From positions 1 through 64,000 of the forward strand of contig CAJQUW010001841.1 in NCBI GenBank assembly GCA_907163375.1: a DNA stretch of 64,000 nucleotides. The letters run 5' to 3'. The DNA comes from Prostheceraeus crozeri (Eukaryota; Platyhelminthes; Polycladida; Euryleptidae). A program made the position numbers and the translations under genes. Numbering within the stretch: position 1 is the stretch's first letter; the number at the start of each line of letters is the position of its first letter. The notes beneath the pieces are model-generated. The model was not told where the DNA came from. It was given only the letters and a program-made list of their open reading frames with translations, and ran no database searches. Positions 19,768 to 29,600 of this stretch are shown here, in pieces.

Positions 19768-20711
19768 GAAATGTGCTCTCCTGCCCCACCGAGAATTGTA
19801 CTCTCCTGCCCCACTTGTACATGAAGGGACCAGGGCCTACAGCAATCGTCGGACCAGGCATTTGGAGGTGCTCTGACTGTCATATATCTTCATTCATATC
19901 AGTACATATCACAGCACAATCATATTCCGCAAAAGCTAACTCTAAATACGAAAATTGAAAGCCTACAGCAATCGTCGGACCAGGCATTTGGAGGTGCTGT
20001 GACAGCCATCGCACTTCTTTCACAACAGTACATATCAATGCACAATCATATTCCGCAAAAGCTAACTCTAAATACGAAAATTGAGGGCCTACAGCAATCG
20101 ACGGACCAGGCATTGGAGGTTCTCTGACTGTCATATATCTTCATTCATATCAGTACATATCACAGCACAATCATATTCCGCAAAAGCTAACTCTAAATAC
20201 GAAAATTGAAAGGCTACAGCAATCGTCGGACCAGGCATTTGGAGGTGCTGTGACAGCCATCGCACTTCTTTCACATCAGTACATATCAATGCACAATCAT
20301 ATTCCGCAAAAGCTAACTCTAAATACGAAAATTGAGGGCCTACAGCAATCGACGGACCAGGCATTGGAGGTTCTCTGACTGTCATATATCTTCATTCATA
20401 TCAGTACATATCACAGCACGATCATACTCCGCAAAAGCTAACTCTAAATACGAAAATTGAAGGGACCAGGGCCTACAGCAATCGTCGGACCAGGCATAGG
20501 TGCTGTGACAGCCATAGAACTTCTTTCACAACAGTACATATCAATACACAATCATATTCCGCAAAAGCTCATACGTGGGGCAGGAGAGTCAGTGAGGCAG
20601 GGGTGCACATGGGGGCAGGAGCGTACAGTTGTGGGGCAGGGGCGTACATTTCATATTCGTCCGTGGGGCAGGAGAGTACAATTCGGTGGGGCAGGAGCGC
20701 ACATTTCTTAT
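19765..20711. mobile_element. TIR element built around a satellite array
   Basis: About 50-bp inverted ends (left ATAAGAAATGTGCTCTCCTG, right its mirror ending CACATTTCTTAT) sit against TA runs on both sides. Each end repeats a CTCTCCTGCCCCAC motif; the right end carries about five copies of GTGGGGCAGGAG (20574-20700). The centre is a 126-bp tandem array. No transposase is encoded. Non-autonomous DNA transposons with internal minisatellites have this build; the superfamily is undecided. Confidence 0.75.
19836..20570 (+). repeat. 126-bp tandem repeats in an A-B dimer pattern
   Basis: Six units start at about 19836, 19962, 20088, 20213, 20339 and 20472 (spacing 125-133). Units 1, 3 and 5 share CTGACTGTCATATATCTTC; units 2, 4 and 6 share GTGACAGCCAT. 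The higher-order unit is therefore about 252 bp. Because the period is a multiple of three, long repetitive frames appear on the minus strand; I do not regard them as genes. Confidence 0.93.
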
Positions 20712-20719
20712 CTATATAT

Positions 20720-21165
20720 ATATAAAGGAAATTGCTTTTGATTTGAAAATCGAACGACTAAAAAACAATTCTTTCTTGCACAAGCGCTTTCTGGATTTAA
20801 TCCTTCTTCAGGTGCATAGAACAGATAAGTGATTATTTACATCATTTACAAGTAATTTTGAAATTGTCGTTAATAACTATGTGCATGAGTGTCATTTAGC
20901 ATTTATCTTTGGTCTGTACAAGTCAATGAAATATCTTTCTTTCATTTTTCTGATGATATCTGTGTTATCATTGCAAAATATCTTGTAGAATGGATATATA
21001 GAAAATTTTCCTTGGCCACATTCATCGATATGCTGACTTAGGCTGATTTTTCGATATTCCGGAATGTTTATTTGTTCTTTATGTATTCGGCAGCGTTCCC
21101 TCAAGGTATTCCGAGTTTCCCCAATGTAATATTCATTGCATCCATTACATGTGATGACATATAAT
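20720..21165 (-). mobile_element. Penelope-like element fragment PLE-A (GIY-YIG end)
   Basis: Minus-strand coding reads EYYIGETRNTLRERCRIHKE, then ISLSQHIDECGQGKFSIYPF and KERYFIDLYRP, the GIY-YIG endonuclease and C-terminus of a PLE, ending in a stop at about 20892. Downstream, at about 20770-20825 on the minus strand, is CTGAAGAAGGATTAAATCC followed by AGAAAGCGC, the PLE terminal hammerhead-like motif. RT is absent. It is joined head to head with PLE-B, with which it shares about 120 bp as an inverted repeat. Confidence 0.85.
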
Positions 21166-21388
21166 AACTACATCAAGGAAGGTGACACATATAACTTCAA
21201 CGGCAAAATATTCAAAATAAAACAAAGCATGAATTGCTCGACACAAAATGTCATATATGTCATCACATGTAATGGATGCAATGAATATTACATTGGGGAA
21301 ACTCGGAATACCTTGAGGGAACGCTGCCGAATACATAAAGAACAAATAAACATTCCGGAATATCGAAAAATCAGCCTAAAGATTACGT
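21166..21388 (+). mobile_element. Penelope-like fragment PLE-B (GIY-YIG start)
   Basis: Plus-strand coding reads DTYNFNGKIFKIKQSMNCST, then VITCNGCNEYYIGETRNTL, and stops after EYRKISL at about 21388, where PLE-C sequence takes over. Bases about 21256-21375 are the reverse complement of about 21048-21163 in PLE-A. This is a partial copy in the inverted arrangement common for PLEs. Confidence 0.82.
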
Positions 21389-21407
21389 TTCCCGAATAGA
21401 TTGTGAA

Positions 21408-21980
21408 ATGGCTGCAAAGATAAATCAGAGCCATGATCCGATAAAAGCGCAAGAACAGCTTGCTAAATGGAATTTGGACGCTGAAAAGCAAGAAAACATC
21501 AGTAAGTTAGTTTGGGAGAAGAAGTGCTCTTTCTTCCGTTCTGATGCACACCTTTTACCAATGGACGGTCCCCCTAAAAGTGTAAGAAGAAACTTTAATG
21601 AGCCCAGTTATAATACGAGGCCCAATTTTCAAAATCGCCGTAACCCAAATAACCGCTTCAGAAATTACCAAAATAGTAGAAATTATCAAAATGCAAATTA
21701 TTCAAGGACTAATTATAATCGATTTAATCAACGTAATAGATATTTCAGAACAAATAATGCTAGAAATCAAAATTTTCTGAACAATAACGTCGAGCCTATA
21801 GTAAATTCCAATGAGAATTCAAATTATAACTATCATAGAGATAATGTTTACGAACATGATTATAACGTACCGCAGAATATGACAAATAATTCTTTTTTAT
21901 ATTTGACAGTGTCTCTGTTTACAACTTATCTAATGAACATCTCAATGATGACTGCAAAATGCTTTATCCAAGGGGAATAA
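21408..21980 (+). CDS. PLE-C N-terminal Asn/Arg-rich region
   Basis: The 190-residue frame starts with AAKINQSHDPIKAQEQLAKW, then a low-complexity basic stretch rich in Asn, Arg and Tyr (about residues 65-155), plausibly RNA-binding. The C-terminal 30 residues are frame-shifted: in another frame the sequence reads SVYNLSNEHLNDDCKMLYP, the normal lead-in to the PLE RT, and in a third GNKFAPIPKRN. I therefore read it as the N-terminal part of one Pol protein that has lost its frame, rather than a separate gene. The function of this region in PLEs is poorly known. Confidence 0.6.
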   Translation: MAAKINQSHDPIKAQEQLAKWNLDAEKQENISKLVWEKKCSFFRSDAHLLPMDGPPKSVRRNFNEPSYNTRPNFQNRRNPNNRFRNYQNSRNYQNANYSRTNYNRFNQRNRYFRTNNARNQNFLNNNVEPIVNSNENSNYNYHRDNVYEHDYNVPQNMTNNSFLYLTVSLFTTYLMNISMMTAKCFIQGE

Positions 21981-22005
21981 GTTTGCCCCTATACCTAAAA
22001 GAAAT

Positions 22006-24129
22006 GTGAGCGAATTAGAGCTAAATTTAGATGAATTCTACAGAAGACTTCGTTTGCATGATTACTTTCATGATTCTGATGACAAGGATGGTTACAGTAT
22101 TTGCTACAATAAGTCTGACTTCCTACCCTCCAAGGGTCTCAACGTAGATTTGGATCATGTAATACAATTAATGGAAAATCAATCTAAATCCGTTATCAGT
22201 AACACTCAGGGTGGCAGGAAGTACAATATGACTAAAAGAGAGTCTGATGCCTTAATCGTATTGCGAAATATGACGCATCTTCATTTTACCACAGCAGACA
22301 AAGGCGGAGCGCTGGTAATTTTACAATATGACTTTTATAGTAATCGTATGAAGCAGGAACATTTGTCTGACACTAGTACTTACCAAAAGGTCACATTATA
22401 TAATTGTCAATCTACTTTAAATGAAATCTTCTCTTTTTGCAAGCAAAATAATACGTGCTTGACTTCTACTGAAATAAAATATCTAACTAAGTTTCATCCT
22501 AGATTACCGTATATGTACGGGTTACCGAAACTACATAAAGAGATGAATTATTTTTCTGATATGGTTCCTGATAAATATGGCTGTATTTCGAAATCAGCTC
22601 CTCTTGATCTCAAGTTCCGTCCTATCATTTCTAGCTGCTACTCTCCGACCAGTCATCTCAGCAATTTACTTAATGAAATTTTGAAACTACTTATACCCAA
22701 CATCAGCAGTCATTGCAGAGACACTTTCCAATTCTTAAACAGCTTACCAAAGACGATTGAAGATGACTTTTCGTTTATAACATTTGATGTGGTGTCTTTG
22801 TACACTAATATACCGCATGATCTCGGGTATGGAGCCATAGACTATTGGATTGAAAATTATAAAGACAGTATCCCTATCCGCTTTAATAAGAACATGATTT
22901 TAAATGGCCTGAAGCTTGTGCTCGAGCGGAACTATTTCTCATTTCAAGATGAAATATTTTTACAAGTGGCTGGTACTGCGATGGGCACGAAAGTCGCCCC
23001 AACGTATGCTTCGTTGGTTATGGGATTTTTGGAAATACAAATGTACATGAAGCTTCGGGAAATTTACCCTAATGCAGCTTATGAGATAGAACATTCTTGG
23101 CTGCGCTATTTAGATGATTGCTGGATCATCTGGAGAAGTGAATACGGGGACTGTGATAAATTTTATAACATTATACAAAACTTGCATCCATCGATCAAAT
23201 TCACGAAAAATATGGACCGCAAAAGTATGAATTTTCTGGATGTCAAAGTTATATATGATTGCGACTCAAAATCTATCCATACAGATATCTACCGTAAATT
23301 GACAGATACAATGAATTTCGTACCATTCAATTCGGCCCATCCCCGTCATGTTCTCCATAACATCCCGTATAATTTGGCTAATCGTATTAAGCGTATCGTC
23401 TCCGATAAACATGTACGAGACATAAGGTATCATGAACTGAAAATGAGATTATTGAATCTACGCTATCCTAACAATCTAATTGACGATGCTATTCATAAAG
23501 CCGAATCCCATGCAACCAAAGCAAAAGATCAATTGCACAAAACTGTTATTCCTTTTATAAGAACCTACAATAAGAACAATCCTGACATTTTCAAAGAAGT
23601 GATCAAACCGTTGTCCAGTACCTTACCTTTTCTAAGATCGTTCCAAAATTGTGAGCTTAGATCAACATTCCGCCAGCCCAGATCATTGATTTCCATCCTC
23701 TCCAACAAAAATAGAATGACTATTCTCGGGGTCCAGCGGTGTAATGAAAGTCGCTGTAAAACTTGCGACTCCATTATTACGGGTAGAAGTATTACATTCC
23801 AAACCCCATTTGGCACCAAACATTTCGAAATAAATCAGAACCTTACCTGTACGTCGTCCAATGTTATTTATAAATTGCAATGTCGGAAATGCCATGAATA
23901 TTATATTGGCCAAACTGGGGACAGTTTTAGAAAACGAATTACCGTCCACCGACAACAAATTTACAATGCTCAGTACTCGTTCCTCAAAGTGAGCAAACAT
24001 ATAGCTATGTGTGGTGAAGACTTCTATGCCACCCCTTTCTTTCAGCTATCTCCTAATGCTTCCAAGATAGAAAGGGAAAGAAAGGAGGCTATGTTCATAA
24101 AAAGATTTCTACCTACCTTGAATGCCTAG
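22006..24129 (+). CDS. PLE-C reverse transcriptase with GIY-YIG endonuclease
   Basis: The open frame gives 707 residues from a GTG at 22006 and is open further upstream to about 21975, so the true protein start is upstream. RT motifs: TFDVVSLYTNIP (Asp at about 261), GTAMGTKVAPTYASL (about 323), RYLDDCWIIW with the catalytic pair at about 370, and MNFLDVKVI. A Cys-rich linker, CNESRCKTCDS, precedes the GIY-YIG nuclease (YYIGQTGDSFRKRITVHRQQ from about 632) and ends KRFLPTLNA. The enzyme would nick DNA and reverse-transcribe the element. All catalytic motifs are intact, so this is the best preserved PLE here; only the N-terminal junction is damaged. Confidence 0.93.
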   Translation: MSELELNLDEFYRRLRLHDYFHDSDDKDGYSICYNKSDFLPSKGLNVDLDHVIQLMENQSKSVISNTQGGRKYNMTKRESDALIVLRNMTHLHFTTADKGGALVILQYDFYSNRMKQEHLSDTSTYQKVTLYNCQSTLNEIFSFCKQNNTCLTSTEIKYLTKFHPRLPYMYGLPKLHKEMNYFSDMVPDKYGCISKSAPLDLKFRPIISSCYSPTSHLSNLLNEILKLLIPNISSHCRDTFQFLNSLPKTIEDDFSFITFDVVSLYTNIPHDLGYGAIDYWIENYKDSIPIRFNKNMILNGLKLVLERNYFSFQDEIFLQVAGTAMGTKVAPTYASLVMGFLEIQMYMKLREIYPNAAYEIEHSWLRYLDDCWIIWRSEYGDCDKFYNIIQNLHPSIKFTKNMDRKSMNFLDVKVIYDCDSKSIHTDIYRKLTDTMNFVPFNSAHPRHVLHNIPYNLANRIKRIVSDKHVRDIRYHELKMRLLNLRYPNNLIDDAIHKAESHATKAKDQLHKTVIPFIRTYNKNNPDIFKEVIKPLSSTLPFLRSFQNCELRSTFRQPRSLISILSNKNRMTILGVQRCNESRCKTCDSIITGRSITFQTPFGTKHFEINQNLTCTSSNVIYKLQCRKCHEYYIGQTGDSFRKRITVHRQQIYNAQYSFLKVSKHIAMCGEDFYATPFFQLSPNASKIERERKEAMFIKRFLPTLNA

Positions 24130-24174
24130 AGTATTTTATAGATATGCATGTATCCTCTTTTCACTTTTTTGTTA

Positions 24175-24216
24175 GATGCCTTGACAATCAGTGAAACTGA
24201 GAAATCGATTGGCATA
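24175..24216 (+). other. PLE-C terminal hammerhead-like motif
   Basis: CCTTGACAATCAG, a short loop, CTGAGAAATCGATTGG: a stem (TCAG/CTGA) followed by GAAA, preceded by TTGACAA in the place of CTGATGA. Hammerhead ribozyme motifs are established in PLE termini; the key CTGATGA bases are changed here, so activity is doubtful. Confidence 0.5.
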
Positions 24217-24252
24217 AATCATTATTTGAGAATCTGGCTGATTTTTATTTCA

Positions 24253-24255
<3 letters not shown>

Positions 24256-24287
<32 letters not shown>
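24256..24287. repeat. (TA)n microsatellite between two PLEs
   Basis: The run separates the 3' ends of PLE-C (plus) and PLE-D (minus), which thus meet tail to tail. Confidence 0.95.
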
Positions 24288-24290
<3 letters not shown>

Positions 24291-24294
24291 AATA

Positions 24295-24776
24295 ATACTA
24301 CAAAAGAAAAAACAACTTTTATCAGCTGCCGATCGATTTCAGCCGTTTCTGGTTTGTCAAGGCAATTAACTGATTTTTTCAACGAAATTGTACAGAAATT
24401 TCAGATATTATATCTAAATCAAAGAAATCAAACAGCGTTGGGACAAGGATGAAATAAATTAATGAACATAGCTTCCTTGGACTCACGGTCCAAGCGATTA
24501 GCGTCCGGAGACAATAGGGAATAGCACTAAAATGACCGCCACCACAGCTCGCTATGTGTTAACTGACACTCAGCACACAGTATCTACTGTCTTTGATTTG
24601 CTGGCGATGTACCGTCAGCCGATGTCGAAATACATCCCCCGTTTGGCCGATGTAGAATTTTTTACATCCTCCACAAATCATTTTAAAAATTACGCTTGTT
24701 GATTTACAATTCATGTTTTTTCGAATGTTAAATGTCTTTATGCTAGATGGGGTTTCGAAATCAACTTTGTTGCCTT

Positions 24777-24780
<4 letters not shown>
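24295..24780 (-). mobile_element. Penelope-like fragment PLE-D
   Basis: Minus-strand coding from 24772 to 24559 reads NKVDFETPSSIKTFNIRKNM and then KFYIGQTGDVFRHRLTVHRQ, a GIY-YIG domain. The 3' untranslated part includes CCTTGACAAACCAGAAACGG on the minus strand at about 24343-24362, a terminal hammerhead-like motif. The element is cut at 24780 by a (TA)n run, next to which BEL2 is inserted. RT is missing. Confidence 0.85.
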
Positions 24781-24806
<26 letters not shown>

Positions 24807-24811
<5 letters not shown>

Positions 24812-25263
24812 TGAGTGATAGAGGCAGCTTTCACCTGGTTGAATTTACACTTTTGATAAAATTGAAAAGAAAAAGTTTGATTTTTAGCAGTCACTTTGTT
24901 TCATAAAAGAGACCATAAAGTTTGTACAATAAAATGGTATGAAATTGGCTCCGAAATAAGTAACCTCGACGAAAGTGGTTGGTTTATTAACCTTGGAGGA
25001 CCAGTTAGGTGACAGGTTTCTTATATTTTCTTGACCAATTTACAGTCTGTTGCTTGTACACGTAGTTGTTAACGATAACCTCATTTGAATTTTTGTAATT
25101 AGTAGCTCACAGAATGTCTACTTAACTTGCTAACAATTTTTCATAGAAATTTGCGTTAAACTTATCAATCATAGAAAAAGATTAGTGAATAGAAATTATG
25201 GGAACATAGAAATATTCGGCACAGATGCGCAAATTGAGGCTATGTGCTATGTACTTCGATACA
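24807..25263 (-). repeat. 3' LTR of BEL2
   Basis: On the minus strand it begins TGTATCGAAG, directly after a purine-rich GGCCCAAGGCGGGCAG. Its other end (CTCAGCTTT) lies against the (TA)n run; that boundary could be off by a few bases. Confidence 0.9.
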
Positions 25264-25300
25264 CTGCCCGCCTTGGGCCGATTCAGAATCGCCCAAATTG

Positions 25301-26197
25301 TCAATTTTTTTCGCTTGTGGCCTTTTCCAACAAGTGAAGTTTTTGTACCGCTCTGGTAATTACACCTTTTTGTGTTCGTAGACGGTAAGTTCTTACCAGA
25401 CCATCTCTACCTTTAATGGCTTCAATTATACGTCCAAGGGGCCAATTCGGTCTGGTCGAGTTTGATTCTGATATCAAACAGATGTCACCAACCTTAGGTA
25501 CTGGTTCTTCAGTTTTCCACTTTTTTCTTTCAGACAGGGTAGGTAAGTACTCGGACGACCATCTTCTCCAAAAATGCGAGAGAACCATTTGCAAATGTTT
25601 ATAACGCCGTCCAATACTTAACTGCTCTTTTTTGTTTTCTTTGATCATAGGGAATGATCGTAGAGGTCGACCAAAAGCTAAATGAGCCGGGGTTATCGGG
25701 TTCAGATTCATTGGATCACTTCCAATGTATGTCAAAGGACGTTGATTAAGCGAAGATTCTATATCCGTCAGCAAAGTATACATTTCAGTGTAATTCAAAC
25801 AAGCATTTCCCAAAATCTTGCGAAGAGGCTCCTTCAATGAGCGATTCATGCGCTCGTAGAATGCTCCTCGGTGGGGACATCGCTCAACAATGAACTTCCA
25901 ATGTATTCCGTTATCCACAAGAAACTTGTTGACACTTTCGTCGTTCATATATCCATCCATCGTCTTCATCACAGAATATCGGATAATTTTGTTCGCCTTT
26001 TTGAAAGTTGTTTGGTTGTCACTGAAAATTGTTTGAGACCATCCACGGCGATTGATCATACGACGTAAAGCAGCTAAGAATTCTTCGGTTGTTAGATCAT
26101 TTGTCAATTCAAAATGAACCATCCTGCTGTGAGTGCAGGTAAAAATACAGATATATGCTTTTCTTGTGGTACGCTTATTGTAGGATTTCAGATGCAC
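25301..26197 (-). pseudogene. BEL2 integrase core and DUF5641-like tail
   Basis: The 298-residue frame has the integrase core: ICIFTCTHSRMVHFELTNDL, IFSDNQTTF with the second catalytic Asp, and RGAFYERMNRSLKEPL with the glutamate. INPAHLAFGRP-like PITPAHLAFGRP follows, then the tail GDICLISESNSTRPNWPLGR and IIEAIKGRDGLVR. The first catalytic Asp (GLDFTG) lies just upstream between a TAG at 26225-26227 and this frame. It is in the same reading frame as the two pol segments upstream, so one TAG is the only break between them. Confidence 0.9.
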
Positions 26198-26224
26198 AAC
26201 TCCAGTGAAGTCTAACCCTATCTC

Positions 26225-27214
26225 CTAGAAGGCAGGCGATATGTTAACTCTTTCTTCAGGAAGGATTCCCATCTTCTGTCCACATGGCTTAGTGCTCGAA
26301 TGTCTGCAAATCAAACATTTTCTGAGTGCCCGTCGCACCTCTTCTCTGAAATGTACGATGTGATATTTTTGCCTCAGAATGGTCAAAGTTGTATCTTGAG
26401 AGCAGTGTGAATTAGTCGTATGCACATGAAGAATAAGTTTCTGTACGAATTGATCTTTGTGAGGGAGGATTATTGGCGATTTTGTTTCATTTGGAATTGA
26501 CGAGAGGACTAATCGATCCCCACCAATTATGAGCTGTCGTTGCTTGTCCCATCTTGGATCATGACTTGTTATTGAAGAATCTTTCGACACCGGAATTCCA
26601 TTTCTTAAATTAAAGTAATCCTTTTGGAAACGAATTTGTTGTACTCGACGAATAAGACAGTTTTCTGCATCATATAATTCTTCAACACTTAGGAACTCAT
26701 TCTCGACTTGTTGCTTTTCCAATGCATTCTTCTTCCATCGTAGGATTCTGGCAGTTACTCGTAGAATTTTGTTATAATTGCTAATTTTTGCAATGGCGTC
26801 AGGGTAACCTTCCGCTTTGTCGGTTGTGACAATTATTGTCTTCCGCGGATACGATTCTTTTTCGATTTGAAGTACATCATCTTCTGAAAGGCTTTGTTTT
26901 TGAGACTTTGTAGGCCACCTGGATTTATCGAGTATCAACCAAGGTGGTCCTTTCCAATATAAATCACTGGTCTTCAAATCTTCAAGTTTCATACCACGAC
27001 TGTGAAGATCCGCAGGATTATTCTTTCCAGGACAATGTCTCCAGTCTGATATTGATGTGTGATCATGTATTTCTTGCACACGGTTGCGAACAAAGCTTTT
27101 CCACTGAGTACTAGGCTTTGCAATCCAAGCTAATGAAATTTCAGAGTCCAGCCAATAATAAATTTCATCGATCGATATCTGTTTTCCCACGGAATTCATA
27201 ATAAAATGCTTCAA
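26225..27214 (-). pseudogene. BEL2 RNase H end and integrase zinc domain
   Basis: In frame with RT upstream and with the integrase core downstream. It starts LKHFIMNSVGKQISIDEIYY-like and contains YYWLDSEISLAWI and WRHCPGKNNPADLHSRGM (RNase H end), then a linker, LILHVHTTNSHCSQDTTL and CLICRHSSTKPCGQK, the HHCC zinc site of integrase. It is bounded by in-frame stops at 27263-27265 and 26225-26227. Confidence 0.9.
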
Positions 27215-27262
27215 CTTTGCAAGACTGTGCGCAGCGAGAAGTTCCAGTCGAGCTATTGGGGG

Positions 27263-28789
27263 TTACTTCAGTGAAGCAACCCGCGTTTTTGCCATTAGAT
27301 AAGTGACCTCTACCTTGCCATCAAATCTTTCTACTCGGAGGTAGAAGACTGCACCATACGCAGTCAGCGATGCATCAGCGAATCCGTGTAGCTGTATAGA
27401 CTTAGTCTGATCCTTTCGTATATTTTCGAAAGGAGTGCGAGGAATTTCAATTGACTGAAGTAGTTTAATTTCCCCTATCCATTGTCGGTACTTGCTTTCG
27501 ATATTTCCAGTTATGCTTTCATTCCAACCAACCTTAGCCTTCCATAACTCTTGGATCAATATCTTAGCTCTGATGATAAAGGCTTCGAAGAAACCAAATA
27601 CATCGTAGATTGAGCTCAGTTTGCTCAGAATGGATTGCTTCGTAACAATGTCGTCTTGTTTCAAGATTTTCTCTTTCACGTTGCAAAATAAGGTATCACG
27701 GACGGTATGCCACTTGAGACCTAAAGATGCAGCAAGCCCATAATCATTTTCATCAAATTCAACAATGAGGTTTGGCAGTCTTTTTTCAATAGGGATTTGA
27801 CTCATTACATATGCAGAATTCGATGCAAATTTGGTTAAATTCCAACCGCCGCTGGAAAAGAAGTCAATCAATTCACTAAACTTTTCGACAACCTCTGCCT
27901 CGGATTCCCCACCTTCGTGTACATCGTCCATGTAAACGTTTTCTCTGATTGATGTGTAAAAGGCTTCTCCAAATCTCTCAACATTATCTTTAGCATGCTT
28001 GTGCATTGTAGAAATACACAAGAACGGACTGGAAGATATTCCGAACAAAACTCTCTCCATTGCAAATATTTTTGGGGGAATTCGTGGATTGCAATGTCTC
28101 CAAAGGTATAATTGGAATCGATGATGGTCTGAGTTGACTTTCGTTTGTGAGAACATCTTTTGCACATCAGCAGTTATTGCAAATCGGTGCATTCTAAATC
28201 GTAGTAGCGCTGATGTGATATCCGGAAGCAAATTTGGGCCGGTAAGTAACGCATCATTCAGTGAGACGTTGTTTACAGCTTTCGCGCTTGCATCAAAGAC
28301 GATTCTCACTTTGGTTGAAACACTCGACTCTTTGAAGACAGCATGATGAGGAATGAAGAAATGTTCGCATTGCATCATCTGGTTAGCTTCTCTTTCATTT
28401 AGCTCTCTGGCAAATCCGAGATTAGAATACTCCATTATTGCTTTTTCGTAGGTCTCCATTCTTCCAGGATTTTTCTGCAATTGCCTCTCTGTACATTGCA
28501 ATCTTTTCAAAGCCTCGTGATAATTGCTTTCGAACTTAAGTTTATCAGGATGGAACGGTAGATCAATTTCGTATCTTTCCCCATCGAATGTTGTTGTTGC
28601 GTTGAATAGCTGCATTGCTTCTTTCTCATCAGATGTATATACCGTGCTTTTGTCAATTAATCCTATAGCATCTTGGTCCCAGAATCGCTCCAACTTTTGA
28701 TCCAATTTCTCCAAACTGCACGAAGTATTCGCAGATTTTTGCAATAGAAAGCTTAAGAAATTTTCTTGAATGACTCGTTTATCTGACAT
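27263..28789 (-). pseudogene. BEL2 reverse transcriptase and RNase H start
   Basis: The 508-residue frame begins with the BEL pol lead-in LEKLDQKLERFWDQDAIG. RT motifs follow: VRIVFDASAKAVNNVSLNDA, FAITADVQKMFSQTKV (catalytic Asp), RVLFGISSSPFLC and NVYMDDVHEGGES with the YMDD box; then SSIYDVFGFFEAFII and the RNase H start IQLHGFADASLTAYGAVFYL. The protein would copy element RNA. An in-frame TAA at 27263-27265 separates it from the rest of RNase H. Its first 37 bases overlap gag in another frame, and no Asp-Thr/Ser-Gly protease lies between, so protease was deleted. Confidence 0.92.
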
Positions 28790-29511
28790 CGGAATCGGTC
28801 ATCTTGAAAGTGGAGTATATTTTCATCAACCAATTTTCGAAGTGAATTTAGTGAAAGATCACATCTTGCAAGTAGAGATTCAACTTCATGATATGAATGA
28901 CTACTAGAAATGAATGAGTCAAGGGTATGGAGCAATTCTTCTAACTCACAAATCAAAGTATCAAACCTGGATAGAAAGTTCTCGGGATTTACATCACTTT
29001 CTCGAGTTTGATGCACTTGAGAGGCAGAAACATTACTATTTTGAGATTGCTTCTCTAATGTCTGTAGCAACTTTGCTTGCGTTTCCTCTGACGACTTTTT
29101 GAATTCCAATAGAAGTTGACCGAATATAAGTTGATCACCTCTGCGCTCTTCATCCAATCTCTCTTGCCTTCTTCTCTCTTCTCGGCGCTCTTCTTCTAGT
29201 TTCTCTTGCTGTCGTACAAACATCAACATCAACTGAGATGTATCAAGATCCTTTGATTGTGAAGTTATTTCAGCGCATTCATTTGATGCACGACGTGAGT
29301 CTAAATAATCTCTGCGACGAATTTCTATTATTCTTTCAATAAGAGTTGCTTTGTCTCCATTAGTTTTCACTCCCTTTTTTCGCAATTCTGCTTGTAAGTC
29401 TGCTTTTGTCTTAGTGACAAGTTTGCTTCTTATCTTTGAGATGTACTCTTCCACGACGACATTCTCGCTTGCAGAAGGTTCGTTACCGGCAGATGCTCTT
29501 GAACAAGACAT
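28753..29511 (-). CDS. BEL2 Gag N-terminal region with SAP-like motif
   Basis: The 252-residue frame starts SCSRASAGNEPSASENVV after Met. Residues about 30-65 (TKADLQAELRKKGVKTNGDK, then ATLIERIIEIRRRDYL) fit a SAP motif, a helix-extended-helix DNA-binding module. An Arg/Glu-rich coiled coil follows (EEERREERRRQERLDEERR, about 108-127), then a predicted helical region. Such N-termini occur in some BEL/Pao and other Gag proteins. No zinc knuckle is present; the C-terminus was probably removed by the deletion that joins gag to pol. The frame starts about 90 bp from the 5' LTR. Confidence 0.8.
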   Translation of the reverse strand: MSCSRASAGNEPSASENVVVEEYISKIRSKLVTKTKADLQAELRKKGVKTNGDKATLIERIIEIRRRDYLDSRRASNECAEITSQSKDLDTSQLMLMFVRQQEKLEEERREERRRQERLDEERRGDQLIFGQLLLEFKKSSEETQAKLLQTLEKQSQNSNVSASQVHQTRESDVNPENFLSRFDTLICELEELLHTLDSFISSSHSYHEVESLLARCDLSLNSLRKLVDENILHFQDDRFRCQINESFKKIS

Positions 29512-29600
29512 GATTTATCGCAGATTATGGGATAAGTGCACTTTTTCGGTTGATTGACAAAAGGGTAGTCACTGTAAGTCGAGGAAAATATAAGAAAGAT

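Larger units (their letters stand above)
21389..24255 (+). mobile_element. Near full-length Penelope-like element PLE-C
   Basis: It comprises an Asn/Arg-rich N-terminal frame (21408-21980), a long RT plus GIY-YIG frame (22006-24129), and a 3' untranslated end with the terminal hammerhead-like motif (24175-24216), then a (TA)n run at 24256. PLEs are retroelements with a telomerase-related RT and a GIY-YIG nuclease in place of the APE nuclease of LINEs. Two small frame changes between 21900 and 21980 separate the coding parts. Confidence 0.93.

Noticed and set aside
19880-20385. Two 84-residue minus-strand open frames with nearly the same sequence
   Set aside because: They are translations of the 126-bp tandem repeat, whose period is a multiple of three; no start context or family resemblance.
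19836-20570. Regular repeats as a CRISPR array
   Set aside because: Units are head-to-tail without unique spacers, the genome is eukaryotic and no cas genes are present.
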